Assembly: GCA_963802915.1 (NCBI GenBank)
Contig: CAWDKQ010000012.1
Location: forward strand, 62,001-126,000
DNA: 64,000 bases
From: JAICMB01 sp963802915
Lineage (GTDB): Bacteria > Acidobacteriota > Terriglobia > Bryobacterales > Bryobacteraceae
Reading direction: 5' to 3'
Shown in pieces: positions 15,685 through 25,290 of the stretch (its first letter is position 1; the number at the start of each line of letters is the position of its first letter). The translations under genes were made by a program, and so were the position numbers. Below the pieces are notes generated by a model. It had not been told where the DNA came from. It saw only the letters and a program-made list of their open reading frames with translations, and did no database searches.

Positions 15685-16479
15685 TCACTGGGCCACGGAA
15701 AGGTGGGCCCGCCTGTTCTTTTGATAGCACTCTTCGGTCGCTTCGGTACACTGCGGACGCTCTTTCCCATAGCTGATGGTTTTCAGCTTGTCGGTGGGAA
15801 CGCCGAGTTGCACCAGGAAGTCCTTCGCGGAAGTAGCGCGGCGATCGCCCAATCCGAGGTTGTATTCGGCTGAGCCGCGTTCGTCGCAATGACCTTCCAC
15901 CATGATTACGACGTTGGGATCGTTCTGGAAGATATGCTTGAGAAGATCCGCGTCATGGGTCAGGGCTTCGCGCGCGTCGGCGCGAATATCGCTCTTATCG
16001 TAATCGAAATAGGCATCCTGACCGTCTCGGCCGAGTATCTCTGCGGAGGTGAGCGACGGGGCAGTCGGCGGAGGCGGAGGCGGAGGTGGAGGGCTGGTCA
16101 CTTCCACCGTAACGGAGCGGGTATCGGATCCGCCGGGGCCGTTGGCCACCAATGAGTAGGTGGTGGTCGCGCTGGGGAACACCTGGCGCGAACCATTGCT
16201 TTGGACGGCGCCGACACCTTGATCGATGGTCATATCGGTGGCGTTGCTGATGGACCATCGCAGCGTTGAGGATTGACCCTTCTGGATCGTACTGGGCTCG
16301 GCAGTAAAGCTGTTGATAGACGGTTTAGCCGGCGGCGGCGCCGCGATCGGGGCCGGCGGCTGGACTGGAGGCGGCGGTGGAGGTACTTTCTTTTTACAAC
16401 TGGAAGCAAAAACGAGAAGCGCGAGCGCCAGCACCATGACGGTCGCCTTCCATAATTGCGATCTGTAGTTGTGAGTCAT
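15685..16479 (-). CDS. pal: Peptidoglycan-associated lipoprotein Pal
   Basis: A 264-residue outer-membrane lipoprotein. The start at 16479 gives a signal with lipobox-like VFASSC, the Cys at about residue 28. Then follow a polyproline stretch, a beta-sandwich domain at 50-135 (FTAEPSTIQKGQSSTLRWSI), a second polyproline linker and the OmpA-like domain at 150-264 (DAYFDYDKSDIRADAREAL, VEGHCDERGSAEYNLGLGDRRA), which binds meso-DAP of peptidoglycan. The extra Ig-like domain between anchor and OmpA domain is not part of standard enterobacterial Pal. It lies 43 bp after tolB. The upstream open frame to 16695 overlaps tolB and is not used. Confidence 0.92.
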   Translation of the reverse strand: MTHNYRSQLWKATVMVLALALLVFASSCKKKVPPPPPPVQPPAPIAAPPPAKPSINSFTAEPSTIQKGQSSTLRWSISNATDMTIDQGVGAVQSNGSRQVFPSATTTYSLVANGPGGSDTRSVTVEVTSPPPPPPPPPTAPSLTSAEILGRDGQDAYFDYDKSDIRADAREALTHDADLLKHIFQNDPNVVIMVEGHCDERGSAEYNLGLGDRRATSAKDFLVQLGVPTDKLKTISYGKERPQCTEATEECYQKNRRAHLSVAQ

Positions 16480-16522
16480 TTCGGGATTCCTTCTCCTCTT
16501 GTTCGAACTGGTTTGCGGTAAT

Positions 16523-17866
16523 TTATTGGCGGCTCCAGACAGGGTTTTCATTGCTGCCCACCGAGGTGAGCTGCTGTTTGCCTGAGCCATCGGCGAGCAT
16601 GGTCCAGAGCTGGCTGACGCGCCCACGTTTTGAAGCATAGACGAGATGTATTCCATCGGGCGCCCAACTCGGATTTTCGTTCCTTCCTTCGCCATGAGTC
16701 AACTGAACGACATCGCCGGTCGCAACGTCCATGGTGAAGATGTTGTAGTTGCCTGGTTCAAAACCTTTAGTCCATGCAAATGCAATGTGCTGGCCATCGG
16801 GGTTCCAGGACGGGTTGGTCGCCTCGCCCTGTCCGTTGGTCAAACGAACTATGTCTGTCCCGTCTGTATTCATTCTATATATTTGCGGCAGCCCGCCGCG
16901 ATCTGAGACGAAAACAATCTGGCCGCCGGTCTTGGGATTGACTTTGGGCTCGACATCAATACAGCGGCAATGCGAGATGCGCTGCAGGTTGCTGCCGTCG
17001 ACGTTCGACATGAAAATCTGCACTTCTCCACCTCCCGCGCTGGAGTAGAAAAGAAGGTGCTGGCTGTCCGGTGTGAAATCGGAGGGCGCGTTCATGGAAG
17101 CGTTCTGATTGTAGAAAGGAAGCTTGCGGGAGGACTCGAGCGAATGGATGAAAATCTGTGGCTGGCCCTTGGCGTAGGTCATGAACGCAATTTTCGTGTT
17201 GTCGGGCGAAACGGCAGGGAACGTGGTGATGGAATTATAGTGCGTCAGAGCCGTTTCATGCGTGCCGTCGTAATCCATGGACCAGATTTCCTTGTGGCCG
17301 GTGCGTTCCGACACGTAGTAAATCTTGGTGCCGACCAGGCTCTTAGCGCCGAACTGCTTCAGGATGTCGGCGGCGAAATCGCGAGCCACTTTCATCGCGC
17401 CGGCGTCATCAAGGGTGCCGAGATAGATTTTGCCGAGGACTTGTGCGCTCTGCGGCGTCGGCTGCGCAACGTTGAATAACCATCCATACAGGACGAGTTG
17501 TCCGTTCTGCGCCGCGGTGTAGCCGAACGCCAGCCAGTTCGCGTTTACCGGTGGACTGGACCACTGTGAGAGCGACGGCGTCTGTGGCGCGGTTTTGAAA
17601 TCGGCGGGCTGCTGCGGGATCTGGATCGGGTAGAAGGTCTTGGGGACCATCTTCACTTGCCCGGAATTCTGGAGTTCATTCCAAAGAGTCCGGTTGAAGG
17701 TGTCCATGTGCTGCTGCGCTTCGCCCGAGCCGCGGAAATCAGGGATCGCGATCGCGGGTTTTTCGCCGTGGCCTCTGATATCGATGACCGCCTGGGACTG
17801 CGCGAGCAGAATGGCGCTGGCTGTGACGCCTAGTAAGAGAAAGGTGAGAATTTGGGATCTTTTCAT
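16523..17866 (-). CDS. tolB: Tol-Pal system beta-propeller protein TolB
   Basis: A 447-residue periplasmic protein with a signal peptide (first 25 residues, ending SQAV). The N-terminal alpha/beta domain (IAIPDFRGSGEAQQHMDTFNR, with VLGKIYLGTLDDA) is followed by a six-bladed propeller of WD40-like PD40 repeats, for example ERTGHKEIWSMDYDGTHETAL, SDRGGLPQIYRMNTDGTDIVRL and PSWAPDGIHLVYASKRG. TolB binds Pal and is displaced by TolA during outer-membrane constriction. The start ATG overlaps the stop of the upstream tonB/tolA gene by 4 bp (ATGA), implying coupled translation. Length and domain order are normal. Confidence 0.94.
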   Translation of the reverse strand: MKRSQILTFLLLGVTASAILLAQSQAVIDIRGHGEKPAIAIPDFRGSGEAQQHMDTFNRTLWNELQNSGQVKMVPKTFYPIQIPQQPADFKTAPQTPSLSQWSSPPVNANWLAFGYTAAQNGQLVLYGWLFNVAQPTPQSAQVLGKIYLGTLDDAGAMKVARDFAADILKQFGAKSLVGTKIYYVSERTGHKEIWSMDYDGTHETALTHYNSITTFPAVSPDNTKIAFMTYAKGQPQIFIHSLESSRKLPFYNQNASMNAPSDFTPDSQHLLFYSSAGGGEVQIFMSNVDGSNLQRISHCRCIDVEPKVNPKTGGQIVFVSDRGGLPQIYRMNTDGTDIVRLTNGQGEATNPSWNPDGQHIAFAWTKGFEPGNYNIFTMDVATGDVVQLTHGEGRNENPSWAPDGIHLVYASKRGRVSQLWTMLADGSGKQQLTSVGSNENPVWSRQ

Positions 17867-18648
17867 CGCTGTAGCTGGAATCGGAAATCAATGTTCATGT
17901 AGCTGCCGTTATATTCCGGCGGCAGTGGTGGAAACGGCGCGGCCTCAGTCACGGCCCGCAATGCCGAAAAATCGAGAGTGGTATTACCGCTGCGCTGAGC
18001 GATCTGAGCGTTTCGGATGGTGCCGTTGCGCAGGATGTCGACATTAACGATCGCCATGGGAGCTTGCACGCCCGCGAGACCACTAGTGTTCCAATGGCGC
18101 GCCACGGCTTCCATGAGAGCCTGCGCGTAGCCTCCGAACATGGTGCCGACGATACTGTTTGGGTTGATGCCGACACCGAAATTGGTGCCCGCCTTTTGGA
18201 ACATGGGAGATACGGCGGCGGGGGCCTGACTGCTGGTCACCTGGTTTGGTTGCAACGGCTGGGCCCGATATTTTTGAATGGCGTAGTTCTTATTGACGGG
18301 CTTCTCCGGCATGCGGCTCTTGAGATTGACCGCGTCTTTATCCGGCGGAGGAGTTTTCTGGCGTGGTTGCGGCTTTTCTTCGACGTGCTGTTGGACCTGG
18401 CTCTCCGTATCGTTTGCTACGGGATTGATGCGGCCGTGCCGCGACGGAACCGGGATCGCCCGCACGGCATCCACGGAGACGGAGTTTCCGAAGCCTGGTG
18501 TCGTGGTGCCCAGAACAACCTTATTCGCGTTGGAGTACAGATGCCAGCCGCTGAATACGACAATCATCCCCGCATGAAACAGCACGGAAGCCAGAAACGG
18601 CTTCTTCAGCGACTCTTGTTGATCGAGGATGTCCGCATGCGGAACCAT
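17863..18648 (-). CDS. TolA/TonB-family energy-transducing protein
   Basis: A 261-residue inner-membrane protein. The cytosolic N-terminus (about 17 residues) is followed by one membrane helix (PFLASVLFHAGMIVVFSGW), a proline- and lysine-rich periplasmic spacer at 60-150 and a C-terminal TonB/TolA domain (ALMEAVARHWNTSGLAG, VNVDILRNGTIRNAQIAQRSGN, ALRAVTEAAPFPPLPPEY). Its place between tolR and tolB makes it the TolA equivalent of the Tol complex, although the C-terminal fold reads more like TonB. It starts 1 bp after the tolR stop and overlaps tolB. Compared with enterobacterial TolA the helical spacer is much shorter. Confidence 0.88.
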   Translation of the reverse strand: MVPHADILDQQESLKKPFLASVLFHAGMIVVFSGWHLYSNANKVVLGTTTPGFGNSVSVDAVRAIPVPSRHGRINPVANDTESQVQQHVEEKPQPRQKTPPPDKDAVNLKSRMPEKPVNKNYAIQKYRAQPLQPNQVTSSQAPAAVSPMFQKAGTNFGVGINPNSIVGTMFGGYAQALMEAVARHWNTSGLAGVQAPMAIVNVDILRNGTIRNAQIAQRSGNTTLDFSALRAVTEAAPFPPLPPEYNGSYMNIDFRFQLQR

Positions 18649-18649
18649 A

Positions 18650-19093
18650 TCACTTGTGCTTGCCGGTGTCGTCTTCCGGTTGCGTCACGATGTTGACGTG
18701 CAACTTGGCGTCGCCGAGCGCGGCGATGACGCCCGCGATCGGTTCCCACGTGGTGCTCTTGTCGGCTTGCAGGTAGACTGCCGTGGCGTTCGGGAAATGC
18801 TGCTTGACTTCATCGCCGAGCAAGTTGATGTTGACTGTTTTGCCGTTTAAAAACAGCTCGCCATCGCGGTTCATGGAGACAACCGGAAGTTCTTTAATGG
18901 TGTCCTTGACCTTGTTGACCTTGGGAACATCGATCTCAAGGCCGAACTCCATCACATGCGCGGTCAACATGAAAATGATGAGGAGCACGAGCACGACGTC
19001 GACAAGAGGGACGATGTTGATCTCGGATAAGGTGCTGGTGCCCCGGAAACGGCTGCGGCCGCCATTGGTATTTCCGCCGAGTGTAAACGCCAT
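18650..19093 (-). CDS. tolR: TolR/ExbD-family proton-channel subunit
   Basis: A 147-residue inner-membrane protein. One transmembrane helix near residues 25-45 (SEINIVPLVDVVLVLLIIFML) carries the conserved Asp that takes part in proton translocation with TolQ. It is followed by a periplasmic ExbD/TolR domain (LEIDVPKVN, VVSMNRDGELFLNGK, VYLQADKSTTWEPIAGVI). The start at 19093 fits the family; the longer frame to 19333 would overlap tolQ by over 200 bp. It lies 5 bp after the tolQ stop. Confidence 0.92.
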   Translation of the reverse strand: MAFTLGGNTNGGRSRFRGTSTLSEINIVPLVDVVLVLLIIFMLTAHVMEFGLEIDVPKVNKVKDTIKELPVVSMNRDGELFLNGKTVNINLLGDEVKQHFPNATAVYLQADKSTTWEPIAGVIAALGDAKLHVNIVTQPEDDTGKHK

Positions 19094-19098
19094 GCGCG

Positions 19099-19785
19099 CT
19101 AGTCCTCGAAGGTCCTTTCCGTAAGGTTCAAGAATTCCAGCGAGAAATCTTCCATACGCGCTCCGAACTCGCGAATCCGGCTGCCGAAAATGTTGTAGAA
19201 AATGGCGGCTGGAATCGCCGCAACAAGTCCAAGCGCGGTAGTGACGAGCGCTTCGGAAATACCGGGAGCAACGGCTCGGAGACTGGCTGCACCAGCGGTG
19301 CCGAGCGCGGAGAACGAGTCGATGATGCCCCACACGGTGCCGAACAGACCGATGAACGGAGAGACGGCTGCGGTGGTCGCGAGGAGGTTCATATTGCGCT
19401 CGAGCTTAGTGACCTCTTCGCTGATGCCGAGCTGAAGATTTCGCTCCAAAGCGGTTTTGTTCGTGAGCGCGCCACGGGTCTTAATCTGTCGATTCACTTC
19501 GCTGTATCCGAAATCAAAAACAGAAATAAGCGGCGAGGCGCGAAATTGTTCACTCGCGACGGCGACAGCCTCCAGTCCTTTGGCCTTGCGAAACGCTCTC
19601 AGAAACGAACGATTGGCCGATTGCGCCTGGCGGAAGATGTTCCACTTCGAGAAAATTACAGCCCAGGAAAGCAGCGAGAAGATGGCGAGGATGACCATCA
19701 CCGTCTGCGGCACGATGTGCGCGCTCTCGATCAGCTCCCAGATGCTCAGTTGTAGGAAGATCCCACCGGTGTGGGGCAGTATCAA
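19099..19785 (-). CDS. tolQ: TolQ/ExbB-family proton-channel subunit
   Basis: A 228-residue inner-membrane protein with three membrane helices: about 27-47 (VMVILAIFSLLSWAVIF), 137-160 (LLATTAAVSPFIGLFGTVWGI) and 170-200 (GISEALVTTALGLVAAIPAAIFYN). The GLFGTVWGI and TTALGLVAAIPA motifs, with the pore Thr residues, are diagnostic of TolQ/ExbB/MotA channels. With TolR it converts proton motive force into movement of TolA. It is the first gene of the tol operon; the 140 bp up to divergent recN should contain the operon promoter. Confidence 0.93.
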   Translation of the reverse strand: MILPHTGGIFLQLSIWELIESAHIVPQTVMVILAIFSLLSWAVIFSKWNIFRQAQSANRSFLRAFRKAKGLEAVAVASEQFRASPLISVFDFGYSEVNRQIKTRGALTNKTALERNLQLGISEEVTKLERNMNLLATTAAVSPFIGLFGTVWGIIDSFSALGTAGAASLRAVAPGISEALVTTALGLVAAIPAAIFYNIFGSRIREFGARMEDFSLEFLNLTERTFED

Positions 19786-19925
19786 ACCGGCTCCTTTCAG
19801 ACTTAAGACCCATGATAGCTAGATACGGGTCGGAGACGCGCGGGAAGCAGTTCGAAAGACCTGCTACCACAAAGACGGTCAACCGTTAATTTTAGACGGA
19901 CTCCGACCTCGTATAATTTCATCGA

Positions 19926-21599
19926 GTGTTGTTGGAACTGGTGGTGGAGAATTACGCGGTGGTGGAACGGGCGCGCGTGCGCTTCCATGCGGGGCTGAAT
20001 CTGCTCACGGGCGAGACGGGCAGCGGTAAATCCATGGTAGTGGATGCGTTGGGCCTGCTCTTCGGCGGACGTGCGTCGGCTGACATGGTTCGCTCGGATA
20101 CGGAACGAGCCAGGATCTCGGGGATTTTCGAAGCGCCTCGCGCAGTTGGATTACAAAAACTTTTGGAAGATGCCGGTGTCGAGGCGGAAGATGGCGAATT
20201 ATTAATCGAACGCGAGATTCAGTCTAGCGGGAAATCGAGGGCTTTCGCGGGCAGCAGACCGGTGACCGCGGCTCTACTTCGCGACCTCGCTCCGTATCTC
20301 GGCGATATCCACGGGCAGCACGATCAGCAGCAATTGTTTTCGACAGAAGCGCAGCTCGAGATGCTGGACGATTTCGTGGAAGCGGAATCGGCGCTGAGTG
20401 AGACTTCCAAACTGTTCCGCGAATGGCGGGAGGCGTCGCGCGAGCTTCAGGAATTGGAACGCTCCGAACAGGAGCGGCTCCGCATGGCCGACCTGTGGAG
20501 TTTTCAGCATAAAGAAATCGAGGCGTCGCAGCTGAAGCCGGGTGAAGATGCCGAGTTGGAAAACGAACGGCGCGTGCTCAAGAATGTCGCGCGATTGCAG
20601 GAGAACGCGAATGCCGCCTATGCCGCTCTCTACGATGCGCCGGAAAGCGCCGCGACGCAGTTGCGCATTGCGATTAAAAAGATCGAGGATTTGTGCCGGA
20701 TCGATTCCAGCATCGAGAGCGCCCTCGAGGCTTTGAAGCCGGCCGCCATTGTGGTGGATGAAGCATCAGGGGCGCTGCGCGATTATCTGGACCGGCTGGA
20801 GGCCGATCCTAATCGGCTGGAAGATATCGAGACGCGGCTGGAATTGATTGACCGGCTGAAGCGCAAGTACGGCGGATCGGTTCGAGAAATATTGGCGTTT
20901 CTCGATGACGTCAGCGCAAGACTGAGTGCGGTGGAGAGCGCGGGCGAACGCAAGAGCGCTCTCGCGGCTCGAATCAAGGAACTTGCGGATTTGTACACCA
21001 CGGCCGCTGGAAAGCTGACGAAGCTACGTTCGGAGGGCGCGCGCAAACTTGCCCACGCGGTGGAGCGCGAACTCGGATCGCTGGCCATGCAAAATACGGT
21101 GTTTCAGATTCAGCTTCAGAAGGCGGACTGGTCGGAGCGAGGCGTCGATTCGATCCAGTTTTTGATTTCACCGAATCCCGGGGAGGAGCCTCGTCCGTTA
21201 GAACGCATTGCATCGGGCGGCGAATTGTCCAGAATCGCTCTGGCGCTTAAGACCTGCTTGAGGCAAGCCCCCGCGAGCGGGGCGCCGCGCACGCTGGTAT
21301 TCGACGAAATCGACACTGGGATCGGCGGCGCGGTGGCGGAGAGCGTCGGAAGGCGGCTGAAACAGCTTGCGGCATCGAACCAGGTCTTGTGCGTGACGCA
21401 TCTCGCGCAGGTCGCGGGTTTTGCCGACCATCATTACGTAGTAGGGAAACGTGAGGTCAAAGGCCGCACGGTGGCGGAAATCGAGGAACTGACGGCGCCT
21501 TTGAGGAAGCGTGAAATCGGCCGGATGCTATCCGGAGAAAAGGTCACACCGGAAGCTCTCAAGCAGGCTGAGCAGTTAATGCGATTGGCAAACGAATAA
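19926..21599 (+). CDS. recN: DNA repair protein RecN
   Basis: A 557-residue SMC-like ATPase involved in double-strand break repair by homologous recombination. Visible are the Walker A box GETGSGKSM (residues 30-38), HGQHDQQQLF after about 135, a long coiled-coil middle (RELQELERSEQERLR through ARIKELADLYTTAAGKL), the ABC signature IASGGELSRIAL and the Walker B box TLVFDEIDTGIGG, then HLAQVAGFADHHYVVGK. Length is normal. The start is GTG at 19926; I see no better ATG before the nucleotide-binding site. It is divergent from the tol operon. A LexA box is not obvious upstream. Confidence 0.95.
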   Translation: MLLELVVENYAVVERARVRFHAGLNLLTGETGSGKSMVVDALGLLFGGRASADMVRSDTERARISGIFEAPRAVGLQKLLEDAGVEAEDGELLIEREIQSSGKSRAFAGSRPVTAALLRDLAPYLGDIHGQHDQQQLFSTEAQLEMLDDFVEAESALSETSKLFREWREASRELQELERSEQERLRMADLWSFQHKEIEASQLKPGEDAELENERRVLKNVARLQENANAAYAALYDAPESAATQLRIAIKKIEDLCRIDSSIESALEALKPAAIVVDEASGALRDYLDRLEADPNRLEDIETRLELIDRLKRKYGGSVREILAFLDDVSARLSAVESAGERKSALAARIKELADLYTTAAGKLTKLRSEGARKLAHAVERELGSLAMQNTVFQIQLQKADWSERGVDSIQFLISPNPGEEPRPLERIASGGELSRIALALKTCLRQAPASGAPRTLVFDEIDTGIGGAVAESVGRRLKQLAASNQVLCVTHLAQVAGFADHHYVVGKREVKGRTVAEIEELTAPLRKREIGRMLSGEKVTPEALKQAEQLMRLANE

Positions 21600-21939
21600 G
21601 ACACATAACACACCACTTGTACGTGGAGCCATAAAGCGCGGCTGATTTATGGAATATTACAGTAACAGTTCTATTAAAAACAGAACAATGTAAGATATCC
21701 ATCATTTGCCCCGATTTCGCTCCGCATATCTCTTCTGTGACCACATTTAACTTGTGGCTCTGAATGAATAGGTTATCCGTACATGTGTTCAGTGATGATA
21801 TGAACGGGCTATGTCCTATCGATTGGCATGAACCTTGCTCCGGTCTGAGTACAAACATAGGCTCATACACATTACGCCCGGCCGCCTGACCGTGCGATGT
21901 ACGGTCATGGTTTTCGTTACGAAAGGGGAAGCGATTCTC
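21600..21939 (+). other. 340-bp AT-richer intergenic region upstream of the TonB-dependent receptor
   Basis: No gene is visible. The stretch is clearly lower in GC than its flanks. It carries the sigma-54 type promoter motif listed separately, and a purine-rich ribosome-binding site (AAAGGGGAAG, 21922-21931) before the ATG at 21940. Confidence 0.6.
21823..21839 (+). promoter_or_regulatory. Sigma-54 (RpoN) type promoter motif
   Basis: TTGGCATG-AACC-TTGCT fits the -24/-12 consensus YTGGCAYG-N4-TTGCW at every specified base, with the correct 4-bp spacing. Transcription would start near 21850, about 90 nt upstream of the receptor ATG at 21940. The bound activator site, expected 80-150 bp further upstream, cannot be identified by eye. 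Confidence 0.55.
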
Positions 21940-24900
21940 ATGAGGCAACTCAGGCCGGAACACACTGGATTCTTCGTCAGAACATTACTGGCCGCACTGA
22001 TAATAACTCTGTTATTCAGCATTCCAGCGACTGCACAACTGACAAGCGGTAACCTTGCTGGTACGGTGGTCGACCAGAGCGGTGCGGCGATACCAAACGT
22101 GACTATAAGTGCGGTGCACACGTCCACGGGTCAGAAGTTTATCGCGCACACTTCTAGCCTCGGCGCCTACACGATCGTGAATTTGCCGGTCGGAAGCTAC
22201 GATCTTCTGATCGAAGCGCAGGGCTTCACGAGCGAAGCAATCAAGGGCGTTGCAGTGGCGCTGAACATAACAACATCTAAGAACGTTACACTCCAGGTCG
22301 GACAATTGGCTACGCAGGTCGAGGTAGCGGCTGCAGGAGTCACGATCGACACACAGACGGCGCAGGTCCAGACATCCTTTCAAACGACGGAGTTGACCGA
22401 ATTGCCGAGTGCGTCGAGTGGATTGGGAGTTCTCAATCTAGCTCTATTGACGGCGGGTGTCGCGACCAGCGGCGGCGTTGGCGCCGGCACGGGCCCCACT
22501 GTAGGCGGGCAGCGGCCACGCAATAATAACTTCACGGTGGAAGGCATCGATAATAACAGCGGCAGCGTTACGGGACCTTTGGTTGGCGTTCCGAACGATG
22601 CAGTGGCGGAATTCACCGCGTTGCAAAATCAGTTTTCTCCTGATTTCGGACATTCCTCAGGCGGACAGTTCAACCAGATTGTGAAAAGTGGAACGAACGA
22701 GTTTCATGGCTCGGCCTATGAGTATTTGAACAACCGCGATCTGAACGCGGCCGACAACCTGAATTTCATCGACCAGAACCCCCTTCATTCACGCTATGAC
22801 AACAACCGTTTCGGCGGCACGTTGGGCGGTCCCATCAAGCGTAATAAGATGTTTTTCTTCATCGATTACGAGTACAACCCGGTCGGCGGGACTGGTTCGG
22901 CGGGACTGGTGTACGCTCCAACGGCGAACGGCTACTCAACCATTGCCACGATTCCCGGAATCAATCAGACGAACCTCAGCATCATGAAGCAGTATTTGGG
23001 GACCGCGACTAGCCCACTGCCGGCTTCGCTTTTCCCGATGGTTGGTCCGGGAAATGAGAGCTTGGGCGAGCAGGTAGCCTCGACCGCGAAGGCGGTCGAG
23101 ATCGGGCAAATCAGCGTGACGGCACCGTCTTATTCAAACCAGTCGAATGCAGTTGCTGCCTTCGATTACAACATCTCGGACAAAGACTCGATCCGCGGCC
23201 GGTACATCTCGAACCGCTACGGCGGCCTCGATACCTCGGCCAGCCTTCCCGTGTTCTACAGCACAATTCCGTCGAACGAGTATCTTGCCACGTTTTCGGA
23301 ATATCACACCTTCACCCCCTCACTGACGAACGAGTTCCGCGCAGGATTTAACCGCAGCAATCAAACGTACCCGGTTGGCAATTTCAAATTCCCGGGCCTG
23401 GATGTATTTCCAAACATCACCCTCTATGAAATGGGCGGCGTGAATATCGGACCCGATCCGAACGCGCCCCAGGGCGGCATCCAGAACACGTACCAACTGA
23501 CCGACAACGTTACGTGGGTGAAGGGCAATCACAATTTCAAGTTCGGCTTTGACGGCTGGAAGCAGATTTCGCCGCAGTTCTTTACGCAGCGTTCCCGAGG
23601 CGACTACGAGTACAGCTATCTGTCCGACTACCTGGAAGACTACAATCCGGATTACATCGCCCAGCGTTCGCTCGGCGGCGCGGAATACTATGGCGACCGA
23701 ATTCTGTCCGGTTTCTATGGGAACGACAGTTGGAAAATCAAACGGAATCTGACGGTGAACATCGGCGCGCGTTACGAATACAATACCGTTCCGTACAGCG
23801 AACGGTTGCAGACGCGCAACGCGATCTCGGACGTCCCAGGCCTGATCACATTCGGCAAGCCTCAACCGCAGAAAGATGCGATCATGCCGCGCGTAGGACT
23901 TGCCTACTCGCCCGGTACCGATGGCAAGACGTCAATTCGCGCCGGATTCGGCATTAACTACGACGTTCTTTATGACAACCAAGGGCTGTTAACGCTGCCT
24001 CCACAGGCCACCACTACGGTCGACGTTACCGGGCTCGACCAAGGAGGGTTCCTGGCGGGCGGCGGTATTCCTCCCAACGCAACGAGTGCGACGCTCACAC
24101 AGGCTCAGGCCCGTGCAGGAACGGGCGGCTACGTTCCCAACCAGACCCGGCCGGAAACGGTCCAGTGGAATGTCGGAATACAGCGAGAGTTTCGCAACAA
24201 CTACACGTTTGAGTCTCGCTACCTCGGCACGCATAGCGTGCACCTTTCCGTGCAGGACCAGTTGAACCGGCAGCCGGTGGTCAACTCCTCCAACGCGCTA
24301 CCGCTCTACTACACTGCGCCGAGCCAGGCAACTCTCGATGGCCTGACCAACACGCTCTCGAATCTCACGGCTCTCTATAACGCGCACGGCAACGTCATTC
24401 CGGCATACCTCCAGGCGGGATTCACCGGCATTATCACTTCGTACCAGCCCTGGGGCAATTCGATCTATCACGGCTTGGCAAACCAACTGACGCGCCGGTT
24501 TTCCAACGGCCTGCAATTCGTCACCGCTTACACCTGGAGTCACGCCATGGACGACTCCACTGCCGACGTATTCTCGACTTACCTCACGCCACGCCGTCCG
24601 CAGGACGCTCGCAACATCAGAGGTGACTGGTCGAGTTCCGCGCTGGACCACCGGCAGCGATTCACGGACACCGTGATCTACGACATGCCATTCTTCAAGA
24701 ACTCCAGATGGCTAGTCAAGAACATTGTAGGCAATTGGGAATTCGCTCCGATTTACACCTACCAAACGGGGACCCTCTACGACGTCCAGAGCGGCGTTGA
24801 CGCCAACCTGAATGGCGATTCCGCGGGTGACCGCGTTTTCGTTAACAAGAGTGGAGAGCCGAATGTTGGCTCCGGCACGACCGCGCTAAAGAACAGCGCC

Positions 24901-25266
24901 GGCCAGACGGTAGCTTTCCTGGTGAACAACCCCAACGCCGGATACGTGGCGGCGCCGAAGGGTACCCTTCCCAATGGCGGCCGCAATACCGAACATCTCA
25001 ACCCGATTGACGATCTCGACATGACGGTAGCGAAGAACATTTGGCTCACCGAGAAGTACAAGCTCCAATTTGCGGCGCAGTTCTTCAATATCTTCAACCA
25101 CCCGCAGTATATCGGGAGCAACATCAATAGCGTTGCCTCCGTCGGGTACACGAGCGGCGCGGTCCACAATTTCCTGATTCCGACGAACTCCCTGTTCGCG
25201 GATCCAACGCAGGCGTTTTCGAGCAATCCGCGATCGATTCAGATCTCAGCTAAGTTTACATTCTGA
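21940..25266 (+). CDS. TonB-dependent receptor with N-terminal carboxypeptidase-regulatory domain (Oar-like)
   Basis: A 1108-residue outer-membrane protein. The start at 21940 has a good ribosome-binding site and gives a signal peptide with cleavage after PATAQ. Residues 38-120 are a carboxypeptidase-regulatory-like domain (GNLAGTVVDQSGAAIPNVTI). Then follow a plug domain (GVGAGTGPTVGGQRPRNNNF, VEGIDNNSGSV, FNQIVKSGTNEFHGSAYEYL) and a large beta barrel ending in the outer-membrane signature IQISAKFTF with a terminal Phe. This is the Oar/SusC-like receptor type expanded in Acidobacteria, probably importing or binding oligomeric substrates. No TonB box is obvious. It stands alone between a sigma-54 type promoter and a strong terminator. 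Confidence 0.92.
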   Translation: MRQLRPEHTGFFVRTLLAALIITLLFSIPATAQLTSGNLAGTVVDQSGAAIPNVTISAVHTSTGQKFIAHTSSLGAYTIVNLPVGSYDLLIEAQGFTSEAIKGVAVALNITTSKNVTLQVGQLATQVEVAAAGVTIDTQTAQVQTSFQTTELTELPSASSGLGVLNLALLTAGVATSGGVGAGTGPTVGGQRPRNNNFTVEGIDNNSGSVTGPLVGVPNDAVAEFTALQNQFSPDFGHSSGGQFNQIVKSGTNEFHGSAYEYLNNRDLNAADNLNFIDQNPLHSRYDNNRFGGTLGGPIKRNKMFFFIDYEYNPVGGTGSAGLVYAPTANGYSTIATIPGINQTNLSIMKQYLGTATSPLPASLFPMVGPGNESLGEQVASTAKAVEIGQISVTAPSYSNQSNAVAAFDYNISDKDSIRGRYISNRYGGLDTSASLPVFYSTIPSNEYLATFSEYHTFTPSLTNEFRAGFNRSNQTYPVGNFKFPGLDVFPNITLYEMGGVNIGPDPNAPQGGIQNTYQLTDNVTWVKGNHNFKFGFDGWKQISPQFFTQRSRGDYEYSYLSDYLEDYNPDYIAQRSLGGAEYYGDRILSGFYGNDSWKIKRNLTVNIGARYEYNTVPYSERLQTRNAISDVPGLITFGKPQPQKDAIMPRVGLAYSPGTDGKTSIRAGFGINYDVLYDNQGLLTLPPQATTTVDVTGLDQGGFLAGGGIPPNATSATLTQAQARAGTGGYVPNQTRPETVQWNVGIQREFRNNYTFESRYLGTHSVHLSVQDQLNRQPVVNSSNALPLYYTAPSQATLDGLTNTLSNLTALYNAHGNVIPAYLQAGFTGIITSYQPWGNSIYHGLANQLTRRFSNGLQFVTAYTWSHAMDDSTADVFSTYLTPRRPQDARNIRGDWSSSALDHRQRFTDTVIYDMPFFKNSRWLVKNIVGNWEFAPIYTYQTGTLYDVQSGVDANLNGDSAGDRVFVNKSGEPNVGSGTTALKNSAGQTVAFLVNNPNAGYVAAPKGTLPNGGRNTEHLNPIDDLDMTVAKNIWLTEKYKLQFAAQFFNIFNHPQYIGSNINSVASVGYTSGAVHNFLIPTNSLFADPTQAFSSNPRSIQISAKFTF

Positions 25267-25290
25267 AGTTCAGAGACCTGCTGGTATCGG

